Both the position numbers and the translations under genes were made by a program. Source: Strongylocentrotus pallidus (taxonomy: Eukaryota; Echinodermata; Echinoidea; Camarodonta; Strongylocentrotidae). Taken from it: a stretch of DNA of 20,581 nt. The stretch spans positions 1,289,102-1,309,682 of the forward strand of contig JARBES010000123.1 of the NCBI GenBank assembly GCA_030265145.1. Reading direction: 5' to 3'. This document shows positions 1 through 12,000 of this stretch, piece by piece (the stretch's first letter is position 1; each line of letters starts with the position of its first letter). The notes under the pieces are model-generated. The model did not search any database and had not been told where the DNA came from. It was given only the letters and a program-made list of their open reading frames with translations.

Positions 1-55
1 TCTGTGGGACTTTTGTTTACAACCGCTTTGGTCTTGATAGCCTTGGCTCTGTCAG
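1..55 (-). CDS. KIF28: Kinesin exon 11, partial (end of motor domain)
   Basis: The exon starts after an ATCAG acceptor and completes the alanine of [18 protein letters not shown] (residues 355-372). This is the end of the motor core leading into the neck region. It is still open at the left edge of the window, where the gene continues. Confidence 0.9.
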
Positions 56-3000
56 CTGATCAGTAGTAAACAATGATAGAATGGGTAGAGGGATCGTTAT
101 AATCCATGGGATATAATGAATTTTTATTTCACAGAACTTTTTGGGTGATACATATTGTAAAATTGCCAACAAAAGTCACTTCAAAAACAGTTAAAAACTA
201 AATTATTTATACTGTTACCAAGTTTTGTAATTTTTCAAGTGAAATATTATTTAATATGAAAAAATGGTTTGTCTTCATTAATGTTTCTTGAGAATGTGAG
301 ATATTAAAACTTACATTTAAAAGTATTCAACAAAGGCCCTAATTCAACCAGTCCATCTTTTATTCTTGAGTTATGACGAACACACACCAAAAAAATCATA
401 TCAAATTTATAAGGGGTATGAGTAATTTAGTTGTTAACTGCATATTAAGCAGTCCATGTCAAAGGAGAGTCAAATGACGCAACACTAAATTTTGCAATTA
501 ACAAAAGTTTCTCGCCATGTGAAAATGGCTGTTCTTAACAATTTGCACAAATTTTAGGTTGCTAAAGTTCTTGTTGTACAGAAGCATAACTCTGGGCCCT
601 GTTTCATAAAACTTGTTATCAATAACAAGTCACAATACGGTAACTGTTATAAACTGCTGAAATCGTGGCATTTGATGGCTGAGAGCAAATTTGCCATAGA
701 AATTAGCATTTGCAATTGATAACAAGTCTTATAAAGCAGGGCCCTTGATTAGAATGATGCAACATTTGCACTAATTTCCGGGTTGCACGGGATGCTGATC
801 ATCGTACGGTAAAAATAATGGACATTCAAGTCTATGTAGCGGTAATGATCTTACCATATCTGAGAGTTGATAATGTTTCATCAAAGTTTATATCTGCTGG
901 ACTTATAGCAGCAATCTATAAATGGTAAACAAGAGAACAAGAGAAATGACATAGATATATAGGTGTCCATATTTAAATCTTGATTTCCCATTTATTGTAT
1001 TTCCTCTTTATTTAATTTTTTATGTCGGTTTAGTTATAAGAAATCCTTGTAAACTATATCCGAATATTGATACAAATAACGTTCAGAAAGCAATTTTTCT
1101 CATTTAGATTAAACAATTTTGTTAAAGTAAAGCACTACTTAGTACTTATTTTCTTCCTCCATTAAATTCATATTTGTATGCATCAATCTAATTATTCCCT
1201 ATGTTATTTTCGCTTCTAGTTGTAATCCTATCTCTTCTTTTATTTTGAATTTCAGACATAGATCTATTTATTAACAATACCACAACCCAAAGTACAACAC
1301 CTCCAAGGAACCAGGTTCATGCATCTTACTTTCAAAGACTGAAGTATGATTTCTATTTTACATTTAGAACAAAACAACCAAATTCTAATAACAAATCCAA
1401 AATTATCTTTAATTTTTTTTTAGACCAATATAATGCTAGGGAAAATGAGGATTAGGCATGCAAATAGGGGATTATCTCTTTACTTTGAATAATGGAAATT
1501 TCAAGACAATTACTCACCATAATTGTTTTGCTGTTTCCTCCTAACGCATTCTTTAGTAACATTGTAAGCTTGGAATCTCTGTACGGAACTGTATCAGAAA
1601 CAAACAAGAACAGACCAAACAAATGAGATGAGACAGTAAACTTCTGATTCTTAGTCTACCCAAAACTGACCAGCAAATATGGCACAGATTATCAAAGAAG
1701 ACAATAAGCCATTTTCGTAATGTAACTAAATTTATCCTTAGGTGCTTTGATTTATTTCAATGACCTGTTACAAATAATTGTATGTCAATAGTCAGAATGA
1801 AAATTGCATATAGATTGTATCGTTAGGTAGAGCAAGCCATAATGTTTGTCCTACCTAGCAACAACTGATGAATGCAATTTGAATTCATACTATTGAGATA
1901 CATATATTCGTAACAGATAAATGAATGATTCATATTCAGGCGCTTCACAAAGGCATGTGCATAAATTTGGTTACATTACGAAAATGGCCTATGAGCTTGT
2001 ATGCAAAGCATTCCTTAGGATCTACAAATTTTGTGATTTTTAGAACAATTTTTAAGAGTTACCTCTTATTCCTTTCTTTCCAGCACCCATATCAGCTAGT
2101 GCTTTGATGACGTTTCCAAGAGATGAGAGAGAGAGATTGATTGCTGCTCCTTCTTTTAATCTGTCTCCTGTCGCTCCAGTACTATCTACTCTCTCACTGA
2201 AATGAAATATTACAAAAGAACAATGAAATGAGATTCATGTGATCTTCATTTTAAAGCCCCACTGCACTACTTATAGCTACTTGCATCCTCTATATAGCAA
2301 ATAATGCCTAATCGTGATCATTGGTCCACCATGATCACCTTTTTCTTATGTTAATTGAGAGCTGATTTGATGAGATAACCACCTGTCAGTGACGATGCAG
2401 GGAGGTCTAATCCCTCCTGGCCAAACTAGTGCAGATAGGATTTAATTTTATTGATGAGGGAAAGATAGCTGCATCTTTTCTTAATCTGTCTCCTGTCACT
2501 CCAATATTACTTCTTTTACTGAAAATCTAAAATGCAATTTTTTTTTTCTTTCATCAAACAAGGTCAACGTGTACACCAGCTAACAATGGAAGTTACAAAC
2601 TGATTCAGCCGAGGACGCAGGTTCAAAACTGAGTCACGTCTTTTGGATGGTGACGTTTAAAGGTCGGTCCCCAGACGTAAATAATTATATCTGATTGATA
2701 CACGTCTGTAAAAAATCAATACACACACACCCACACACTTCTTTTTGATTTTTTTTTTACAGGTATGTATTGATGGGGGATAGATAGCTGCATTTCTTTT
2801 AATCTATTTCCTGTTACCCCAATACTACCTATTCTTTCACTGAAAATCCCCCCCCCCCAAAAAAAAAAAAAAATTGACCCTGCGATCAATGGTTTTCTTA
2901 CCTGCCAGCTAAATCTACTAGATTGATGATAGAGGTCTTAGTCATGTTCTTCCCCGTCTCGTTCCTGCCTTTCTGGATGAAACGTATTGATACGATGGTG

Positions 3001-6000
3001 TGTGCTCGACTGCAGGAAGAAACGTAAAGGAGGGAAACTTGTTGAAAAATATGGATAATAGCAGGTGAATGAAATACTTCATCACCACACACACTGGGAG
3101 GGAAGCATCCATAAATTTAAAAAAAATAACTTGATAAACAATTTCAAGAAAATAGTGATGCCCATGTCGTGCTGAGAAACTGTACATTATGCTAAGAATA
3201 TCTTGCTTTATGCCACTCTCATACACTTTGGTGGGGAATCTTGTAGATTAATGGGCAAGAAAACAATAAATTTCTCAAAATAACTAACCCCATGATTTCC
3301 TTTAAGTAGAATATAGTTCACAGAATATATGGATCTTAGAATTACTTGCTGGTTCACCTTGTTGTGTTCATGTTAGACTTGTTAGTAGAATAAATTCTAT
3401 GATCCTTACCTGCTGGTTGCGTTCATATTTGTTGAAGCGATCGTCCTATTCCTCGTTCCTTCATTGATCTTGTTGTTGATATCATCATAACTCATAACAG
3501 GGAATGTGGCTTGTTGCTCCACTGCAAACCAAGAGAGAGGAGAACAAAGTATGGTTAGTTAAAAACTCAATTTGCCAATTACTGAAAATTTCAAGAAAAT
3601 AATTGAATTTGATGGTTACTCAAGTCTACCCCACAACACAGACACAAGACCGACAATAAACCAACAAATATTACATTATTCCAAATGGACAACATTTGGT
3701 CTGTTTGGTGTTGGTTGGGGTTGTGACTGAATTATGATAATGAGGTGTTCACTACAACATAAAATTTTGTTTGAGATGCCAGTAAAGGACCTGAAATACA
3801 TTCGTTGCTCACAAGTATATTTTGTTTGCATGTGGCAGCTCATTTCACATTTTCTGTAGGAAAGAGAGAGTCCTTTAGTGGTGACTTTAGATTTTCTTGA
3901 ATTCTTGACAGGCCCTCTTCTTTGTTTTGAGAACATTTACTAGCTCTCATGAACTGAATCTTACGATGCACAGGACCCTGTTTCATAAAACATGTTATCC
4001 ATTAAACAAGTTACAAAAGCTGTTATAAGCTACTGAAATTGTGGCATTCGATTAGCTGAGAGTAATTATGCAATAGAAATTTAGCGTTTATCATTGATAA
4101 CAAGTTTTATGAAACAGGGCCCAGGTGTATCTTATTTGTGATTGCTTACCATAGAAACCTTTCTGCGGATGCTCTCTGACCTTTAACACTCCTTTGACCT
4201 TGAAGCTAGCAGGCATTAAGAGGTCACGGACCTGCTCGTTGTAGATCTCCAGCATACTGACAAACACCTGCAAGGTAAACAAAGTTTATACAGTAAAACA
4301 TGTATATATGATAGACCATTCAAGGTTGAAGGAAAGGAAAAGTGTTCTTCATAAAAAATTGGTCTGTACATGTATATCAGGCCTAAAAAAAAAGATGCTG
4401 TATTGCCCTTTGCGACCGACCCAAAAATCTTGAAATCTACGGTCAGCTTTAAAAATGTTTTTGTTTTTTACCGTTTTTTAGAAAAAAAATATGATTTAAA
4501 GCATTCAAAACCGAAAAATATCAGCCCACAGATGGAGTAAAAAAAAGGTTAAAAAGTATTAAAAAAATATTTTAAAAAGTTTTATGACCGACTGACCCAT
4601 GTTTTGGCACCTAAAGGGCAATAAAACTTCTTTTTGTTTAGGCCTTATTAAAGCAAGTTTGAAGGAACATCAAAAAGCTGAAGATGATATATACTTGTGT
4701 AGTATTTTCCATCATAAGGACTGTGAATTCTCATGCTTAAAAATGTACTTCAGATCTGATTACAAGTACTGGAAACATTTAAAAAGGGGGTACATGTGTA
4801 TATTTCATTTCAGGTTACCTCTTAGTTCAACCTCTATATATATTACCTGGGGTGCTGAGAACAGATGTATGTACTAGAAGGTGGGACATATTAAAAACTT
4901 CAACCGGATGCAATTGATTCCAGCAAGAATTAAAACACAAGTGTTTGTTAAAATTGAATTTAAATAAATTTAGATATTTTAGGGTCCTGTGAATAATGTG
5001 TTTTGATTATCTGTTTTGTTTTTTTTATTTTAATTTTCCTTGCAATATGTTTAAAAGGAAGGGACCACTTTTCATCAAAAGCATACAAAATAAGATGCTT
5101 TATTACCTGGTATTCTTCTTCCTTTGACTTGTCGGCATTTTTCTTCTTCTCCCCAATCCCTCGGAATAACTCTGAACATGCCTCAGGAACAATACCTAAG
5201 TAATAAAAGAATTAGAACATGGATGATCAACACTAATTTATGATACCCTTTTTTCTTCTTTTTTTCTACACATACTACAAAACAATTTTTGTATCACGCA
5301 TAAACCATAAAGGACCTATGTACCTAAAGTCATAATTCACACCCCCTTGCTATCTGAATAGCAGGTCATGATATTCCAGAAGTTCAAAGTCCTTAATATG
5401 CATGATAACATTTGTTTATCACATGTTATCCCCAGCATTAAAGTCGTTTTAAAATGATCCATAATAATGTCAGACATTGATTGGATAAAATGTTTAGATA
5501 TGTCTACATTACCTTTGGTTGCTTTAATTGCCTCTCTGCGCAGTCACTCATCTGCCATACGTGCAATTTTGCATGAAATACATGTAATAGGCACTAATTG
5601 ACAAAAAGATTGCTTTGTATAACACAATGTTTTTTGCAAAATTATCTATCATTTCCCGTCCTGATTAGCTCCATGACCACACTTCTATTAGATAGATTAC
5701 TCTTGCACTGGAAACATTAAAGTAATCTTGAAGCCTTTGGTATATATATATCCCATGATAAATATAATGTGGCACAGGGAGATTATTTGAGTGAAAGCCT
5801 TACCCTTGTTTGCACCATAGCCGACGATAGAGTAAGACTTTCCACTGCCTGTCTGTCCATAGGCAAAGAGACAACAGTTGTAGCCTTTCCAGGCATTGGC
5901 TAGAACACTCTGCCCGAGGTCAGAGAAGACCGTTTTCTGTATTGATAAGGAAGAAGGGGTAAAAACATTTATGTACCTATATCCATGTAGTATGTGCTTC

Positions 6001-9000
6001 AAAGGTGCTTGGAATCAACCAGTCAATCAATCGAAATCCAAACAAAATTATAACACAGTGCAAAAATATTTTGCATACCGGTAAAGAAAGAAGCAAAAAA
6101 GTTTTCATTAAGTTTCATTCCTAGTGTTGCAATTGATCCGGATAAATCACACACATAAGTCCTTCAATCAATTGGAAACTCCTACTTCTTTAATACAAAG
6201 TTGTGACTGGTATCAATTTTCAATTAGACCGTTATTAATCAAAACTATTTCAAGACTGTTGACTGGGCTGTGACAAAGCTTGACCTATTGACATTTAAAA
6301 TGTACCATTTTGTTTTCTATGCCTGACAGGAGTTTTAAACACTAGCTCCTTGCTATCTTATGGAAGTTACACTTTCTGCCACATTTCCATAGGCCTATGT
6401 ACATATTGACAAACAAGGTATTGAATTTGGCTTGGAGGTTTCATTTGAGGGCCAATCCCTCCCATTTGACCGATGAATCATCCCCAAACCAGTGTCCTTC
6501 AATATATTCAGAAGGGATCAATGTAGCAGGTTCTATCTCACCACTCTACTAATAAAGCTGTCTTCACTAAGTTTCTTGAATCAGTACATGTACCACTGCA
6601 AAGTCTCCTGCATTCACTCCAGAAGGCCACTTGGGAACTATTTACAGATCTGGATATAGTTATTATCCATCCATGTCTCTAATCCCTGGTTATTTTTTTT
6701 AATATTATATTATTTAATATCCTTGTAATATATTTTATGTTTTTATTTCATTGTTATTTTGTATTTTACCATGTAGATCTATAGACAGGACCAATGGAAA
6801 AAAAAGCTTTGGCTGATATTGTCATCCTGTATGAATATTTTTTAATAAATAAATTAATTAAAAAATGATCGTGACAATCAAAACGGCCCAGCTCTTTATA
6901 CTAATATGTCAGTAGTACCTGGTCTGCATATTTCTTGTCTGTTGGTTCTAAGTAGCCTTCTTTGTTCTCCTTGTACCCATCATGAGACCAATAAGAGAAG
7001 TCGTAAGCAAACTTCTTGGGCTCCTCTCTCTCATTCTCTGGGTTCTTGATCATCGTCGACTGGCCATTCATCTGGATAATGCATTTTGCCTTGCGGTTCT
7101 TCTCCCGTTCGTTGTGTGAAATGTTAAGGATTTCACTGATATTGATCAGACTACGATCACCTCATACTTATCAACATCCATATGTCATACTATAAAGTGA
7201 ACTTGATCTAGACCTATAATATATTTCACGTAACTGAAAGCAAAGGGATAAACTTGTTTATGCAATTTTTAATGATAGCCGATTAGTCTGGATGTATCAG
7301 AATCCAGTTGATGTCCGTCAATTTTTAATTTGTAAAATTTATCTACATGTATAGACTATACCCTACATCTAAATGGGGTGAAAAAATAGTTACCGGTACT
7401 GTAAGTAAGGTCAAGCACTATTTTGAAAAACACCATTTTGAAAAATCTTGATTTTTTTTTTTTTTCTACTGGAAAAACTCATGAAAAACGTCAACATTTG
7501 CTCATACTGATTTTGGGGTGATTAGTGCGCATGCGCAACTTGTCCGTGCCCTGGTGCATTAGCTCGGAACCTCGGAGTAGGAGCAGGGAAAAAATTATAT
7601 AAACAATTTGGGGGGCTACTTTTCAACCTTGCTTGCATGAAAATAACACTCTTTAATTTTGTTTGCCTTAAACTCTATGCAAATTTTGGGGGGCTCTTTT
7701 ATGACTTTCTGAGGCTCTTTTTGGCATTTTGAGGGCCAATTCGAGTAGATCTAGGAGTCATGTGACAAAAAACCAGTGTCGTACCGACGTTTGCTTTTAC
7801 AACTACAAGTGAAAGAAAGAGGACTAGTTTGGTCGATGGTAGACTGTTGAAGGCTGAACTTCCAATTTTGTTGGTGGTCCTCGCCCTTGGAAAAAAATGA
7901 GTGGGTGTAAACGTCCAAATTGGCACTTGAAATTTAAACTGGTTTGTGTGACGACGTTTTCGTTGGACAGGATTTGGTTTGGTTATGGATTGGAAGTCGA
8001 AGTCAAGTAGACTATTATTAAGTAGATCTAATAATTTTAATTTTAGAAGCAGACTAGACAAGACGAACGGTTCATTGCTATTGTATTGGCATTGTCATTG
8101 AGCTTCTCTCTGCGCGGTCTTTCACTCACTCACTGCACTGTTTCAGCTGGAGTCCCATTATTCAAATGTAGTTGATTGAGAAGTTTGGTTACACCATATT
8201 ACATAGAATAGATCTTTGACTCTGAGTAATCTACCCAATTTGAGTGTTACTTTCACCTTTACTAAGACAATGGTCGATGTCACTTTTTGATCTTGATACA
8301 CTTGGAGACTAGGCCTAACTTAGATCTACACAAAATGTAACGGTTGGGACTGTACTGTAGTATTGGCTCACAGAAAGGATCATTGATTCAGCTAACGAAT
8401 AATAACCCATCTAATTATCGTACTGAAAGATCTCATCGACCCTCTACTTAAATTCGTTTATGAATAATAACTAGGTAGCCTTGTTCTCAATAAATGATAT
8501 GCACATCAGCTCAGGAAGAATGGCCTCACTCGAACAGCAACTTTCACGTTTTCCCCCATCTTGCATAAGGTTCCTTGGCAACAATACGCCAATCACTCTC
8601 GCGCGCGCTATATGTAGAGCTAGAGCGATCGCCGGGCTCCGATCCGCGCCAGGCTTCCGGGGTTGCGCTGCCTTCGCGCGCGCTAGCCCACCAACTCACT
8701 CGCCAAACGGCTCCCCAGCGAGCTCATTCATGCATGACTCTTTTATTTTGAGTTGTGTGCCCCACCCCTCCATATTTTATGGGGAAAGAGAGCCAGAGAT
8801 TTGATTTTTTTCATTTTCACAGTCCTTTTCCTGATACAATTGCTAATCTTGCCTTTACAGAATCTAGCTAGAACCACCACATTTCGTGGGTAGCTAGTTA
8901 ATTTGGTATATAGCTCCCATGTTTTATTTTCCATCGAGTGGATGGCTACCAGTTTTGTGATGAGATGAGAATCCGATGGGTCATGTTAACAGCCTGTTTT

Positions 9001-12000
9001 CAGGCAATGTTTTAATTAGGTTCACCAATTAGCCTTCATGTTGCACAATATAATGCAATAATGCTTTGCTTGAATGGAATCATTATGATGTTAGCATTTT
9101 TATCAATGTGAAGTTATAAATAACCCTATTTATTATTTACTATCATTACTGCATGTAAATATATTATGGGTACTTTTGTTATGCATGCAGCAGTCAATTT
9201 TTATCATATTAATTTATCTTTCTCTCTCTCTCTCTCTCTCTGTCCACACTCCCTTTATCCTGCATTAAATATGTTTGTTTAATTTCGTATATTATCTGTT
9301 TAAACTTATGTATGTACACTTGAAATATTGTATCAAACCATTTTATGTTCATGAAAATGTATGATGAAAAAGAAAGAAAAAAAATGCAGAAACCAATGAA
9401 TCAAATCAAATCAAATCGAATCTTTTTCAGCCTCTGTATTCCAAAGAATGAAACAACGAACAAATCGAAGTCAGAATGGATTTACTCCAATTCAACATTC
9501 ATACGAAAAAAAGAAGAAGACATTCATTATATTATCTGCATTGTTTTTAGTGCGAATTCTTACTCATTTAAGGTTCTACTTTTGGAAAGTGATGAGCCTA
9601 AACATGTTAGCCCAACTCACTTTGAATGAAACTGAATTCGTACAAGATCTACAAACGATATCCATAATCTGAATTCCTAAATTGTCCTGTTACAATAAAG
9701 AAAGATGGATTACGCCAACGGATTAATTTTTTAGTTTGTATTTTTGAGCGGATAAGTTTTGGCGGGGCACAGTTGTATTGTTTGTTTCCGGGAGCCATAA
9801 TCTATAGATAGGTTTTTTATATCTCCTCTAGGTTCTTTGGCATTATGGTCTACGAGATATCATGATGAGTATTATGAAATCAAAGTTGATTAGAGAGATG
9901 TTAAAAGTGAGGTAAACCATCATTAACTTTCTGCTCCTCCCTCATCCAACGTGGGATGGTGAGTTGGCTAAGTCGGAGGAGCGTCTGTCTGTCTGTCGAA
10001 CCAAAGATCATAGGTTCGAATCCTAGCCATACAGATGATTGACGCCCCCGTTGTACGTTAACGTGACCCCCTTCCCCCACCCCACCCCACCCAACTCCCA
10101 TTTATAGACGTAGGATAAGTTACAACTAGAAACTCACCGTCCCTAGAATAAGATGTCCAATGACTCATTTTTAATACGAGGGCTATTTAACCTATGCATA
10201 TTATAGTACTCTTAATGGATTCTTGGTGATCGTATGGTAACTCTACACATCTCAATAGTAATGATAATAATATGATATCGAATAATTAGGAGCGCTAAGA
10301 GCAATAAGTACCATATCGCTAACAAATACAAAATATGAAAAGAGGACAACAAATTAATGTACAGTCTCACAGGAAGTAGATCACTGGGGGAAAGGATAGG
10401 TTTTGAGGGATCTTCTGAAGATGGCAAGACAAATAATTTCCCTCATGGTCAGAGGGATGCTGTTCCACAGGGGNNNNNNNNNNNNNNNNNNNNNNNNNNN
10501 NNNNNNNNNNNNNNNNNNNNNNNNNNNNNNNNNNNNNNNNNNNNNNNNNNNNNNNNNNNNNNNNNNNNNNNNNGATGCTTGCGATTGACTACGAGTTGGC
10601 AATCCGTAAGGACTCGTAAGACAAATCCGTGTATGTGAAGGGGGTATTAAAGTTTCTTGAATCAGTACATACCTGATACATTAAAGTCTCCTGCATTAAC
10701 TTCAGAAAGCCACTTCGGAACTATTTACAGATCTAGATATATTCATTTTCATGATCGTTGACATTCAAATAGGCCCAGCCCTTTAGACTAATATGTCAGT
10801 AGTACCTGGTCTGCATATTTCTTGTCTGTTGGTTCTAAGTAGCCTTCTTTGTTCTCCTTGTATCCATCATGAGACCAGTAAGAGAAATCGTAAGCAAACT
10901 TCTTGGGCTCTTCTCTCTCGTTCTCTGGATTCCTGATCATCGTCGACTGGCCATTCATCTGGATAATACATTTTGCCTTGCGGTTCTTCTCTCGTTCGTT
11001 GTGTGAAATGTTAAGGATTTCACTGGTATTGATCAGACTAAGATCACCTCATAATTATCAACATCTATATTACAGATAATGAACTTGATCTAGACCTATA
11101 ATACAGAGCTGCCAACCTTGTGCGACCAAAAAAAGGAATCATGATGGTAAAAAAAAGGAATTCATAAAAACGAAACTTAAAACCACGCGCGACACACTTC
11201 CAATGCAGAAATGATCATTCATCATGTTTTTTTCCATACAAGCAGGTAATTTTTTTGGTGGTTATTTTGGTATTATCGGCATTTCATTTTTTTTGAGAAT
11301 ATTTTTCTCTTCAAGTACGTTTCAAAATTAGTTTTCTATTGAATTTGTGATCAAATCACCATTTTAGGGCAGTTGTTTGACGTGCGGTATGTAAAAGATT
11401 TTAAAAAATTATTAAAAAACGTATTACCGTAATTTGGAGGAAAAAGCTCTGTATAATATATTTCACAACTGAAAGCAACTTTGGGATAAACTTGTTCAGC
11501 AATTTTCAATGATAGCCGATTAGTCTGGATGTATCAGAATGCAGTTGATGTCCGTCAATTTTTAATTTGTTTTGGTTAAGTTGAAACGATGACATAATTT
11601 TAGACGGATAAGAAACAAAAGTCGAGAGAAATCACCAGGGATTTAATTTGGTTTTGATTAGATATGAGTTTGGAATTGCCTTGAAATTACAGAAATTGCT
11701 CCATTATGGTCATTTAAGTGTAGGATTTTTGAGTGCCAACTTTGGGATTTGCTATTTTAGAAATTTTACAACAAAATTTGCTTTTTTATTTTGTAAAATT
11801 TGTCTAGAGTCCAGAGCTACCAAGTATCATGCATTAGGCGTGACATCACGCATTTCGAGGGTCTGAAAATGCTCTTACGCACGACGCGCGCGCTAGATTT
11901 TGAAAAAACGCTATACCTTATACGTGTGTTATACTCTCGCACGCGCACTTGCGCGCCGAATCATGAAAATGTCAGGCATTGCCGATCTTTGAACTTGGCG

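Larger units (their letters stand above)
6568..9242 (+). repeat. Duplicated block, copy 1
   Basis: This segment matches 10650-13682 in the same orientation with a few percent substitutions plus indels. It contains kinesin exon 2a, the U12 intron, exon 1a with a lost donor, and the GC-rich promoter region. It starts at AAGTTTCTTGAATCAGTACA and ends in a CT microsatellite. Confidence 0.9.

Noticed and set aside
3630-3730. Inverted repeat suggested by CCACAACACAGAC and GTTGGTTGGGGTTGTG
   Set aside because: The match is imperfect and explained by skewed CA/GT composition.
8481-8804. Open frame of 107 codons on the plus strand, with a relative at 12990-13298
   Set aside because: It is antisense to kinesin exon 1 and its GC-rich promoter. 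The frame is not kept identically in the second copy, where it has another start and end, so it is a by-product of base composition.
9951-10035. Possible tRNA gene (good A and B boxes)
   Set aside because: The acceptor stem does not pair and the T stem has a mismatch; the C-rich body downstream fits a SINE.
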